From: Gigaspora margarita
Taxonomy: Eukaryota > Glomeromycota > Glomeromycetes > Diversisporales > Gigasporaceae
Assembly: GCA_009809945.1 (NCBI GenBank)
Contig: WTPW01000608.1
Coordinates: 5,795 to 69,794 of the forward strand
Direction of reading: 5' to 3'
DNA length: 64,000 bases
In this document: positions 44,710 through 56,392 of the stretch, piece after piece
Position numbering within the stretch: position 1 is the stretch's first letter
How the letters are laid out: the number at the start of each line of letters is the position of its first letter
Position numbers and translations under genes: made by a program
Notes under the pieces: model-generated
What the model was told of the DNA's origin: nothing
Seen by the model: only the letters and a program-made list of their open reading frames with translations
Database searches by the model: none

Positions 44710-45821
44710 TACCATATATATTCCTATTCCGAAAATAAACTACCCTTTTGTTTTAACCAAAAAAATCTAAAAACTTGTTTTATCCAAAAATAAGCTACCC
44801 CCGATCGATAATAGTTACTACATAGTAAAGTCCAAATTTTACTATGCAAATTGGTTATAATCGCTTAAGTAAACTTGTTCGGAAGATCAAAATACATATG
44901 TTGTAAAATTTTCATACAAATTGGAGAACCTTTTATTATTTGAGTTTTAATTTTTACGTTCGTCGAAAAATTAAAAATTTTTTAAAAAATATATACGCTG
45001 AACGTAAAAATTACAAGTTAAATAATAAAAAGTTCTCCGATTTGTATGAAAATTTCGGAGAATATGCATTTTTATATTATGCACATGTTTACTTAAGCGC
45101 ATATAATCGATTTACATAGTAAAATTTGGACTTTGTTATGTAGCGATTATTTGCGATCGCTAATAAGCTTTTTGCACAGATATTTTTTAAAAAAAATTCT
45201 CACGCATATAATCTTGTGCAGACAAGTTTTTTGTGGGGAAAAAAAACAAAAAAATAAAAAAATAAATAAAAAAAATAAAAAAAGCGATATGCATACCATA
45301 TGTTTCCAAAATAAGCTACCTTTTTTGGACGTTTTTTGGACACAAAAAATCTGGGGGTAGATTTTTGGTCAATCGCAAATAGTCGTTACATAGTAAAGTC
45401 CAAATTCTACTATGTAAATCGACTATTATCGCTTAAGTAAACTTATTCGGAAGATAAAAATACATATGTGCTGAAATTTTCATCAATATTGAAGCACCTT
45501 TTATTATTAAACTTTTAATTTTTAAGTTCAACGAATATATTTTTGTAATAAAATTTTAATTTTACCGTTGAACGTAAAAATTAAAAGTCAAATAATAAAA
45601 AGTTCTCAGATTTTGATAAAATTTTTAGGGTATGCGTATTTTGATCTTCCGAACAAGTTTACTTAAGCGACTTTAATCGATTTGGATAGTAAACTTTTGA
45701 CTTTACTATGTAGCGACTATTATCGATCATGGGGTAGCTTATTTTTGGATCAAAGGCGTTTTTACATTTTTGGATTTAAACAAGAGGGTAGCATGTAGTT
45801 TATTTTTGGAAACATATAGTA
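44710..45821. mobile_element. Two adjacent mariner-like elements (CCGTATATT family relatives)
   Basis: The first starts TACCATATATATTCC...GAAAATAAACTACC. A second start, TACCATATGTTTCCAAAATA, lies at 45297. The right end is GTTTATTTTTGGAAACATAT ending at a TA (45820-45821). Each contains an internal foldback with TTTTTACGTTCAACGAA. They are related to 15971-16255 and 47196-47752. Confidence 0.5.
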
Positions 45822-46023
45822 TAGTATCGTTATACAAAATAAAAATCTAACTTGTTATAAAAGATATCTTTGTTATACAAATAAACATCTAACTTTTCGA
45901 AAAATTACCTGTTGGTTATACAAATTTAAACATATAACATATTAAAAAATTATATAGTAAGTCTATACAAAACCGGATCCCAGTATTACATATATTCTTC
46001 GGGGTCCTATTGCAGATCATAAG

Positions 46024-46265
46024 ATCACGTGTAACATAAAATCAAAACAACTAAAATAAACCATTTTTTGTTGGTTAGGGTTAGGGTGAGCTAAGAGTAG
46101 TGTGTAGGCGGGGAGAGGGGTGTTTAAGGTAAAAATTTGCAAGGAATTTTTTTTGTTAAAACTCGAAGAGTAGTTTCATATACTAAATTTTGAGTTATGA
46201 CCGATTTTTGACAAACGAATGTTTTGTTTTGAAATTTTCTGAGCGTGCTATGTTACACGTGATTT
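46024..46265. mobile_element. MITE with GATCACGTGTAACATA ends and telomere-like core
   Basis: GATCACGTGTAACATA at the left is repeated inverted near 46250-46265. The interior has GGTTAGGGTTAGGGTGAG (46073-46090) followed by TTTGCAAGGAATTTTTTTTG (46136-46155). The same module order occurs at 55.3 and (inverted) 61.9 kb. Confidence 0.6.
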
Positions 46266-47195
46266 AAATTTGATTGGTCGATCATGTAAAAGTGACATAT
46301 AAGTTATGTCGCACTATGCGATGAATAAATGTACTCTTATAACTAATATCTTGCTTTTTATTCATAATAAGCTTTAAATTATTACATGTAAAACAATGAA
46401 ACAAAAATAATATATAGTTACAAAAGTAAAAAACTTGGACTGCACTATAGACTTTCATTGTTCTGTAGATTTTTATCCAAGATCTAAAGTTAGCTAGAAG
46501 AACACAAGATATACCTAGACTTTATCAATAAAAATTGTTAACGTTATAGAGTTCTATTTACCAATGATGGCCCAGGTCTGGTAATATTAAACCAAAATAA
46601 GTAGTTTTGAGACCTGACTACTTTTTTTATAAATATTCTGGAATTTTTTCTGGTGGTTTTCTCTGAGAATCTCATATATTATTTTATATTATTTGTTTTT
46701 AAACCTCTCATAACAATTATACTCGATATAGTAGTGCCTTTCTAAATTGGTTAGTGTAAACACTATCGATCTTTTGAAGAGAGTATGCCAAATCGCCCAC
46801 TTTTTGAAAATTCTTCAAGAAAAAATACAAATGACACTAAGTAGTTATCACTTGTACAAAGAAGAGTAGATCTTCCTGTGTAGTTCAACTCCAATGAAAA
46901 GCTAACTAGTACTTCTTTCTGGTGAGTAATAAACTCTAAACTTGTTAGCAGATAGTCTATGAACTTTATTTCTAAATGACAAGTGCCATTTCTTGTTTGA
47001 TAAGTGATAAACTCTGAAGCTACTAGCAGATACTCAATTAACTGTATTCCTAAATAATAGCTACCTATTGCTTTATATGTTTTTCTAGGTTTTTCTACTA
47101 TTTTTATTATAACTTCACTTCAGAATTTCTGTGCATTTGTTGGTACAAGTGATTGGCAGTAAGAGTTACAGAAGATCCTTGTTTTTGACTTATTT
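46266..47195. other. Non-coding stretch with a repeat relic
   Basis: The reverse strand 46960-46690 contains LELNYTGRSTLL...FSKSGRFGILSSKD, resembling 2100-2210. Two AAACTCTGAAGCTACTAGCA-like direct repeats lie at 46930-47030. No gene recognised. Confidence 0.35.
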
Positions 47196-47752
47196 TACTG
47201 TATGTGTCCGAAAATAAGCTACCTTTTTTGGACGATTTTGGACACAAGAAATCCGGGGGCAGCTTATTTTCAGATAAAATCGATTTTTGGTAAATCGCCA
47301 ATAGTTGTTACATAGTAAAGTCTAAATTCTACTATGTAAATCTGTTATTAGCGCTTAAGTAAACATATTTGGGAGACTAAACTACATCTATCCTAAAATT
47401 TTCATCAGAATAGGATACTTTTCATTATTTGACTTTTAATTTTTACGTTCAACGAATATATTTGCTAATAAAATTTTAATCTCTTCGTTGAACGTAAAAA
47501 TTAAAATCCAATTAATAAAAAGTTCTTCAATTTTATTGTAAATTTCAGGGTATATGTATTTTGATCTTCTGAATAAGTTTACTTAAGCGACTTTAATCGA
47601 TTTACTTAGTAAAATTTGGACTTTACTATGTAGCAACTTTCATCGATCGTGGGGTAGCTTATTTTCGGGTCAAAAACGTTTTTACGTTTCTTGATCAAAA
47701 GAGAGGGGGTAGCTTATTTTCGGAGGTAGCTTATTTTCGGCAATATACGGTA
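47196..47752. mobile_element. Mariner-like element (CCGTATATT family), 557 bp
   Basis: TACTGTATGTGTCCGAAAAT...AAGCTACC at the left, and GGTAGCTTATTTTCGGCAAT followed by ATACGGTA at the right. It has TA borders and an internal foldback with TTTTTACGTTCAACGAA. Confidence 0.65.
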
Positions 47753-47939
47753 CTTGAAAGACAAAATTAATTGATACTTTTTTTAAATAGACAAAATTAT
47801 AAAGAACATATCTATATAAATTTTATTTGCTTTTCCTTATAAAAAATTTTAATTTTCTTTAATAAAGACAAAATAGACCTTTTTTAAAAATCAATTTTGA
47901 TGGCATCACTAGTTCAAGTAGTGCATTATAATAACAAAA

Positions 47940-50900
47940 ATCTTCTTAAAATTTATAAAATAAAAATTTAATTAAAAAATTTAATTAAAAAAATTTTATT
48001 GCAATTAAATACTATTAGTAAAAGAAATTTTAAAAAAAAATTCTTCTAATTTAAAATAATTTTCATAATAAAATATATGATATAAAATATCTGAAACAGA
48101 AGCAAACTTATTAACTATATCAGGTGGTATTTGGTATACTCAATCTGAATTATTAAGATTTTTAATCACCTGTATAATTTTTTTTATAGAGAATATTAAT
48201 TTTCAAACTCTTATTTGTACCACTTTAATATGATCAAACTTAAGCCACTTTGTATTTTTATCTTGTAATCCATCTAAAACATCAGCAAATTTAATAGGGC
48301 GTAATATTACGAAATAATTTACAACCCGTAAAAATAGCGTAATATATAGTAAGATATTTTGAAAACTTGCGAAATAATAAATTACGAAATATTACGTAAG
48401 ATATTATGAAATATCACGTAAAATATTTCGAAATGTTTCGAAATAGACAGAGTAATATTATGAAACATTTACAGACAGTAAATTGCATTAATTCACAACA
48501 AAGCGTGCATTGGACTATCATTACGAAATACTTTAAGTAGCTATATATCGATATATAACATATAATTGTTTTATATCGATTAAAATTAAATGTTATACAT
48601 CGATTTTAACTTGTTATAAATCAATATATATCTATAATCATTATAATTAAAATCGTTATANATCTGCTAATCGATAGTTATCNTATTCATTATGGCGCGA
48701 AGCNCCACACATCTTATTTTGTTTTTATTTTTTAAATTACAGTAGTAGTTTCGAAATGGTTCAAAAAATTTCAATATATTTTAGAATTGTGAAACCAAGC
48801 TGGATTATTAGATCTGTAACCTGGGTCATACCAAACGCGCATTGGGCAATATTTTCAAATTGTTTCGAAATTTTGTATTATGTATCGAAATTAATCTAAA
48901 ATTTTGTATTACACGATCAGATTAGATCTTTTGTTTATAAATTAGATCATCTACATTGATTTTTTTTTTGTTTCATTTTGTTTTTTTATTTTCAGTGTTT
49001 TTTTTGTTTTCGTTGTTTTTTGTTTTCGGTTTGTTTTTTTTTATTTATTTTTTAATTTTTTTTCATTTTATTTGGCACTTTACAAGAACACCAGCCCTTT
49101 GCAAGAAAACCAACAACTTTTCGGCACTAAGCCAGTACACCAATATGAATTCACAAGCTAATTCAAATATCCAACACTTTGCAAGAATCCTTCTAAATCT
49201 TCAAGAACACTTATGATATAGTTAGGCGCAAGTTTTCACAAGTTCTATTTTCTCGTTTAATACTTTTTGTTTTTTTTTTGGTTTTTTTTTTTAAATTTTT
49301 TTATTAATTTATTTTATTCTGATACTTTGCTAGAACATGCTTCTTTAGAAAAATAATTTAGTTAGGCGCAAGTATTCGCAAGTTTTCACAAGTTAACCTA
49401 GCACTTTACAAAACACAACTAGGTTTCGACAATTTCTGAATTTGAACTCTTACTTCAGAGAAATAGAGATTTGGGTCTTCATTTATTTTTTTTTATTATG
49501 TTTGCTTACATATTTTGGTTTTTTTTTACTTATTTTTTTACTTTTATTTTATTTTATTTATTCCTGACTTTCTTTGAAACTTTGCAAGAAACAACCTGAC
49601 TTTCCGGCACTTTACAAGAACACCAACTCTAACTTCTCCGCCACTTTGCAAGAACATACTATATTCTCCGACAATTTCAAAAACTCCTGCACTTCTGAGA
49701 AATAGTTTTTTTTTTTACTTCTCTACTATTTTTAGGAAGTAGCGAATATGAGCGAAGAGAAATAATGGCTAACTGCGGATGAGAAAAATAAGTGTGTAAA
49801 GCTAGTATTATGCGACGAAGTGCAAAAGTAGTTTAAATTATTACTATTTTTTCATTTTCATTTTTTATTTTTTTATTTTTTACTTCTCTACTATTTTTAG
49901 GAAGTAGCGAATATAATCGAATATAAGCAATATTATTGTGTAGAGCTAGTATTATGTGATGAAGAGTGAAAGTAGTTTACAATATTATTATTTTTTCGTT
50001 TTCATTTTTTTTGTTATTTTTTACTTCTCTACTATTTTTAGGAAGTAGCGAATATAAGCGACTATAATCGTTAAAACNAAGAANNGTGAGGAAAATAAGT
50101 GTGTAGAGCTAATATTATGCGACGAAGTGCGAAAGTAGTTTAAAATATATCTATTTTTTTGGTTTCATTTTTTTTGTTATTTTTTTTGTCTTTTTTTNNN
50201 TTTTTTTCGCAAAGAATGTATAATAATATATAATAAAATATATTTAATTTAAAATGTATAATAATAATAATAAATGAATAAATATAAAATTTTATATTAA
50301 ATTGCAAAACCTTGTGAATACTTGTGAAAACCTATAAAACGTTTAAAAATAAGTATACAGTATAATAGTATTGATTAGACGATTATTACTGATTATTACT
50401 GATTACTATTTTTATCGATAGTTCTCGTCAGGGGGGTATTTAAATTCGCATTGTTGCGATTTAGTTCGAATTGTTGCGATGTAATATTATATAATTTTTT
50501 ATGTATGTATTTCGTAATATTCCGTAATTGATAATTGCGAAATATTCCGTGTCGATTCAAAATTCTTGCGCAAGTTTTCGGGCTATAATAACTTACGTAA
50601 GATTACGTTTATATAATTCACTGATGAAGGCACAACCAAAAGCATACTCAATGCATAATAAAAGTTGGTATATCTTCTAAAAAATGCTTATTATGAGTTA
50701 TCTTGATATAAGTAAGTAAATTGCTCTTGTTTGCTTGTTAGGTATTTGTATTCTAAACTAACTTGATTTTTTCTATCAATTGTTGAATAAAACATGAAAA
50801 CTGGTTTTTATCAAGTATATTCAGTTTAGGAATTTGACAAGAATTCATTTATAAATAATGTACAATTCCGCAATAACAGTTATAGATTGATGTAGATGCA

Positions 50901-51093
50901 TAAAAATAACTATTTTTTTTCTTAATGCTACAAAAAAATTAATAAGAATAGTTTTTAATTCAGAATGATATTTGATTTGTATAATATTATCTGTAAAATT
51001 TGTATCTTTAAAATACTGATTTATCATATTAATCCAAGTTTGGGTATTATGGCTTGAATTTTTTACACTTGTATAATTAATTGTTTGGAGCAT
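47940..51093 (-). pseudogene. ZMYM2/Crypton-like (DUF3504-type) fragment, split by a 2.3-kb insertion
   Basis: On the reverse strand 51093-50640 reads TWINMINQYFKDTNF...LKTILINFFVALRKK, then (shifted) GNFYASTSIYNCYCGIVHYL and IPKLNILDKNQF. This is the order seen in the tyrosine-recombinase-derived domain of ZMYM2/QRICH1-type and Crypton proteins. Beyond the inserted element the same strand continues at 48298-48230 with FADVLDGLQDKNTKWLK. Frames are broken in several places. The family call is from memory of the motif style and only moderate. Confidence 0.4.
48300..50620. mobile_element. Inserted TIR element with tandem sub-repeats, about 2.3 kb
   Basis: The left end, GGCGTAATATTACGAAATAA...CCCG, is reversed at the right (CGGGCTATAATAACTTACGT...). 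ATTACGAAATATTACG words cluster near both ends. The T-rich middle (48840-50420) is homologous to 4980-6240 and contains three tandem units of roughly 140-165 bp (about 49713, 49877 and 50018) starting TTTTTACTTCTCTACTATTT. No clean target duplication was found and no transposase is visible. Ambiguous bases occur. Confidence 0.5.
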
Positions 51094-51528
51094 AGTGGAG
51101 GACTTACATTTTGTGCATGCGCGTGATCTATATCACGTGATCTGGTGCATATACTAGATCTGATCATGTCTGTCTGTCTGTCCACTAATTGCCAAATATG
51201 ATTGGTCATTGAGGTACATCTAAAAAAAAAGATTAACACTTACATATTACTAGTAGTTAAGCACGTTCTTACATCCATGCTATAGTAATTATACAAAAAA
51301 AAAAGTACAGTAAATGATGAAAAAATATAAGAGTGTATTTACATAAATAATAAATGTTGAAATATTAAAAATTTTTGATGCTAAAAATTTAATAATAGCA
51401 GGCTAAATGATTTACAACAATAATCAATAGATTTTGGTCCAAAACTATAATTTTGTATGCAGTTATTTTGTCTAATTTACAGGACTACAAATAACTAATT
51501 TTTTTATAGAGTGACATACGATTATAGA
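51094..51528. other. Intergenic AT-rich sequence
   Basis: Contains a CTGTCTGTCTGTC run near 51170. A 60-bp segment (51477-51535) recurs at 53065-53125, so local duplication has occurred. Confidence 0.4.
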
Positions 51529-51536
51529 TATATAAA

Positions 51537-52999
51537 GGGAGCTACTATTTCCACTATGGTATTTTGCTATTTCCACTATAGTTACACAGAGTTTTCTATT
51601 TTTGGAATTCAAAATAATAAACCTAATTCTAACTCTAACCTTACTAATACTAACTCTAACCCTAAAAACTAATAAGTAAACCTTCTTTGTAGAGATTAGG
51701 CCCGGATAAGGATTACCTGGGTAACCTGTATAAGCACTCTTATCCAGGTAGAAACTTCGTTAATCGGTTAACCCAGATAAAAAATCGAAATTAGAAAATA
51801 AATAAAACAAACCGGTTTATCAAATTAAATGCGATTCACGATATCATTTGAACCCAAGTTGGGTTCATTTGATTTGAATATTTTTAAGTCATGAAATAAC
51901 CCGATTTATTTGCATTATATACCGTTATATTAGCGTTAGCCAGTTCTAACTTTTTACATAGCTCATTACTGTGACTTTCTTTAATTGGATCTAAATTAAG
52001 AACTCCGAATTATTATTTGATTTTCATAAATTAATAATAAGGAATGCTAAGTTTTTTTTTGATATCTTAACCAGTTAGTCAGATTAACTGGGTTATTTGA
52101 GTTAACCGGATTGTTATCCGGTTAAGAGTTTGTTATACGGGTCGTTTATCCGAAGTAGAAATTTTATACGGGTCTAATCTCTACTTCTTTGGTCCCTAAT
52201 TGAAAGTTGTAGAGCTCATTTTTCTGATTCTAATGGTAGTTAAATCATCAAAATCGGCCCAGTGGATCCCAAGATACTTGGGATCAAAGAAGAGAACATA
52301 AGGATCGGCAAATTCACTATTACACAAAGCATAGAAACCGCTATCAAATAAATAATCATGATTTGCGCAGAATTTTATTATCACAATTGACTTTGAGTTC
52401 TTAAGTAAAGTTGTTCTTTGGCTCAAAAAAATGCTAGTTTCTTAAGATATATTTTATTAGTTTCTTAATAAAAATTTTTACTACAATAAAAAACGTCTCA
52501 AAACGTATGTAAAGAAAAAAAAATAAAGTTAGAAAAAAAGCCATCAAACGTAAAATCGTGATTTACGCAGAATTTTGTTATCACGATTGACTTTGGGCTC
52601 TTAAGTAAACTTGTTCTTTGGCTCAAAAAAATGCTAGTTTCTTAAGACGAGTTTTATTAGTTTCTTAGTAAAAATTTTTACTACGATAAAAAAACTTTTC
52701 AAAACGTATGTAAAGAAAATGAATAGTTTGTGTAACAGTGAATTTGCTGATCCTTATGTCCTCTTCTTTGATCCCAAGTAACTTGGGATCCATTGGGCCG
52801 ATTTTGATGATTTAACTACCATTAGAATCAAAAAAATGAGCCTACAACTTTTAACTAGGAACCAAAGAAGGTTTACTTATTAGTTTTAGAGTTAGAATTA
52901 TAATAAATTTATAATATATTATATTAAATACTAAAAATAGAAATTCTTGTGTAACCATGGTGGAAATAGCAAAATACTATGGTGAAAATAGGCGTACCC
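51537..52999. mobile_element. Large foldback element, 1463 bp, with nested hAT MITE
   Basis: The ends GGGAGCTACTATTTCC and, reverse-complemented, GGGTACGCCTATTTTCACC start long inverted arms: ATTTTGCTATTTCCAC, CTAATAAGTAAACCTTCTTT and AAGTTGTAG blocks in the left arm recur inverted in the right. TATATAAA flanks both sides (51529-51536 and 53000-53007), a perfect 8-bp duplication. The centre has a direct duplication of about 190 bp (52360-52530 and 52550-52720). Confidence 0.8.
51690..52183. mobile_element. hAT MITE, 494 bp (TAGAGATTAG family), nested
   Basis: TAGAGATTAGGCCCGGATAA at the left, and TAGAGATTAGACCCGTATAA (reverse complement) at the right. The perfect 8-bp duplication CTTCTTTG lies at 51682-51689 and 52184-52191. 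Removing it rejoins the left arm of the foldback element, so it is the younger insertion. CCGGATAA and GGTTAACC words recur inside. Confidence 0.92.
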
Positions 53000-53007
53000 T
53001 ATATAAA

Positions 53008-55188
53008 TCTTAGCTATTGATGTTAATTTATTAATTATGAATAGTATACAGTTATTTTTTCAATATACAGGACAACAAATAACTTATTTTTTTTTATAGA
53101 GTGACATACAATTATAGACATAAAAATCTTAACTATTAATGGTAATTTATTAATTATGAATCTCTGATCCAATTTGAAATGCAATAAATGGTGCAGTTTG
53201 TAAGCATATGATAAGATTAGATTGTTTAAACTATCATGAGGTACACATGTATTACATTATGGCCATGAACATGAAAAGAACTTGATTGTGTAATTGGTGA
53301 CATATAAATCTATATTACTAAAGTTAATTGAAATATATAACAATAAAGCATTAAAAATATTGTAATCTAATATAATAGTAAAATCGTGTAATTAGTAATT
53401 AACTAAGAGGCAAATATGTATTGTAAAGAAAAATATGAGTAACATATTCATGCTAATAAAATACTTTATCTGATAAAGTATGCAATTTCTTTGCTTTGCT
53501 TTAATTTGAAAAATGTTAGTAAAGTCTACTGTTTACTTCTTAGTTAATACATATGTATATAAGCCTTTTATTAAAAATTTTAGCTAATTGATAACTAAGT
53601 AGGCTTCATAAAATCATAGTTATTTTGTTATATGTTAAAAGGAGCTTATAAGATTACATATGTTAGTGTTTTATAAAACTCAAATATTTGGTGAAGCATA
53701 GTAATTTAAAAGTTTTTAGATTGTTAAACCAATTAAATTAGAAGCATATGAGGTTATATGGTAACATTATAAAAAAAAACAATATAATAATAAGCACAGA
53801 AAAACCATATAAAAAAAGAGCCAACTTATAAAATTAAAGCTTCTCTATATATGACATTTTTGGCATACATTCCAATTACATAGCTGATGCTTATTTGTTA
53901 ATATTGTCTATAGTTATAAGCTTCATACTAATTTATTGTAGATACTGTGCTTTGCTTTTGTTAGACTGTCATTGATGTCTTGCAATAGCTTTCTTTTGTT
54001 GTTAATTTTGATGTTGTTCTGATATTTCTGTGGCTCTTTTTCTGTGCTTTCATGCTGCATTAGCTTCTCTTTGTTCTTGATTTGTGGCTCTGCAGTATGT
54101 TATGTTAAATGGAATTTTTGTTAGAAAAATTCAATGATATTAATAATTTTCTAAATTTTAGCAGTTTTGATTGAAAGTTGTAAGATTAAAAAACTTAGTA
54201 ATTTGAAAAATATTTTGAAAACTATAAACTTACTTACAGACATCATCTATATAATATATATATTAACTATGTGAATAATGTTTTTAGTTTATAGATATAT
54301 ATTGACTATGCAAACAATGCTCATAGTGAATTAAGAATTGATGTAATATAACACAAACTTATAACATTAAAATAAAAGTTTGTTTTGAAAAATTGCTTAC
54401 TTTTTTATAATTTAATATAAGAGTCACCTTTTGGTTTTGTCAAAAAAATATTTCTCATGCAAGTTTATTTTATAATTTGCAAACATAATCTTTTTTTGCA
54501 ACAATCAGGATTATTAATTTACATTTAACTTGTATTGCACATGGATTTTAAAGATAATACAAATTATAATATATAGTATTATCTGAAAAGTCTCTATTAT
54601 GTAAATTATTAGGGAGTTACATAAAATAATTAACCAAAACTATGTCTGATAACTATGTAATTTATCATATTGCAGATTTTTATTAGTAAAATTCAAATAA
54701 ATGATTGAATATAATTTTACTTTACTTAATTATAAAGAAAAGTGCAAAATTCTAAAGGTATCACATAAATATTGTACTTATTTTTCTAATTTTTTTTTAA
54801 TTAAAAACTGTTTGGCAGAACTGTTTCAAAGTAGCTATGTTTGAAATTTCTAATTAAATTTCGATTTATATGGTTAACATAAATTTTTTCATTCTAATTA
54901 ATGAATTTTCAAGTATTCTATAGTGTAAATGTTCAAAACCACATATTAGTAGAAATTATAATAACATAGCTTTATTCTTTGACTTTATATAAATAACTGA
55001 TGAACATTTCAGAGCAATTGCACACCTATATAATAGGTTGATACAATTTAAAATAACTAAAATATCGATTTTCATATGAATTAATAAAATTCGATAAGGT
55101 ATATAGAAGTAAATCGATTTGCTTTGTGTAATGTAAAAAACTGCAATATGATAAATCATATAGTTATCGGACATAGTTTTAATTAATT
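53008..55188. other. Long AT-rich stretch, mostly featureless
   Basis: The only protein-like trace is on the reverse strand at about 54115-53948: ATNQEQREANAA, RATEISEQ and QQKKAIARHQ. This resembles the RAAE.xEQRE repeats found upstream of some Helitron/PIF1-type proteins but is broken by stops. No other feature recognised. Confidence 0.25.
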
Positions 55189-55189
55189 A

Positions 55190-55537
55190 GCCTGTGTGAC
55201 ACATTTTTACTAATTTTTCCCACCTTTCTGATTGTTCTGATTGGCTAGAATTTTTTGCATAGTTTTTTGCATGTCACTTTCTTTTTAAAACGTGATTTCT
55301 TGGTTAGGGTTAGTGCCGGGTTAGAAGGGACATTATACTAAAATTTTGCAAGGAATTTTTTTTGCTAGTGCGCAAAAAGTGGTTTCTTAGGCGAGTTTTT
55401 ATGATAAACGTGACTTTTCAAAAAAGAGCGATTGTTGTTTTGATTGTCACATTACATCTGATCTTGTGTTCTGATTGGTCAGATCAGCAAAAGATCAGCA
55501 AAGGTAGGGGAAATTAGTGAATGCGTGTGACACCCAG
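55190..55537. mobile_element. MITE with TGTGTGACAC-type ends and telomere-like core
   Basis: CTGTGTGACACATTTTTACT at the left is mirrored by AGTGAATGCGTGTGACACCC at the right. The interior has GGTTAGGGTTAG (55302-55313), then TTTTGCAAGGAATTTTTTTT (55345-55364) and a GTGGTTTC word, the same order as at 46.07 kb. Confidence 0.55.
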
Positions 55538-56384
55538 TAAATTATGGAAACTAGCATGGGGGACTTTCTCATTTTTCAGAAATGCATGGGTTTGATCATG
55601 AGGGAGTTGACCAATCATAAAACTGTTTTTAAACCATGTGATACGCATTTCGTAAAAACAGATAGATAATAATTAAACAACTCAACCAATCAACAGGCGC
55701 AATTCAAATATTACAATTTCTTTTATTATATTAATAACTTCACGTTGTAAAGAATAAAACCATTCATCCGAATTATAATACAACTTACAAATGCAAAAAC
55801 TTAATTAAAAAAGTTTCTGGTAACAAGTTACATGTTCTTTATTAATATTTTTTTAAAATTTTATATAATTTAACAAAGCTATATTATCATATATATAAAA
55901 CGACTTATATTGAATCAAACATCTTCTAAAGAACAAACAACTTTCAAAAACAGTCTACAAAAACCTACAAATAAAATAAACAAGTTGATTACTTAAATAA
56001 TAATAAAAAAAAAAATGAAAAAATAATGTTAAGCTTCACGAATTAAGCAGTACAATATATTTTTATTATCTCTTACTATACGGTAGATAGTATTTAACTC
56101 TCAATAGATCTACCCTTTATTCGCGTGATGCAACATGATGCAACTGGATTTCTGAGACGCTCGCTATGAAACTGGTTTACTAGTAAAGTGTTGAACTGAT
56201 ATTAATAGTTTTTTTAAGTTTGCTTAGACTCGAAAATTCAGATTTACAATACTATACTATATAAATACTTGTATAACATCGATCCCAGAAGTTATCAGAT
56301 TCGAATGTTCCCCATGCTATGGAAACTCCTTTTGTTATTTATATACCATGGCAAAATAAAAAATTCTAACTCAGGTAATAGGAA
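55538..56384. other. Intergenic AT-rich sequence
   Basis: AGCATGGGGGAC at 55555 and its approximate complement near 56320 hint at another old inverted-repeat element. No gene recognised. Confidence 0.3.
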
Positions 56385-56392
56385 CTTAATAG

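Larger units (their letters stand above)
40700..46005. repeat. Inverted pair of about 195-bp repeats flanking 5 kb
   Basis: 40700-40893 and 45820-46005 are reverse complements with high identity, sharing GGTTTTGTATAGACTTACTA, TATAATTTTTTAATAT and TATAACAAGTTAGATTTTTA. They could be the TIRs of one old composite element or two inverted solo repeats. A related short segment lies at 44563-44730. No target duplication was seen. Confidence 0.5.

Noticed and set aside
48956..49216. 86-aa Phe-rich frame
   Set aside because: Translation of a poly-T tract inside the inserted repeat. No supporting features.
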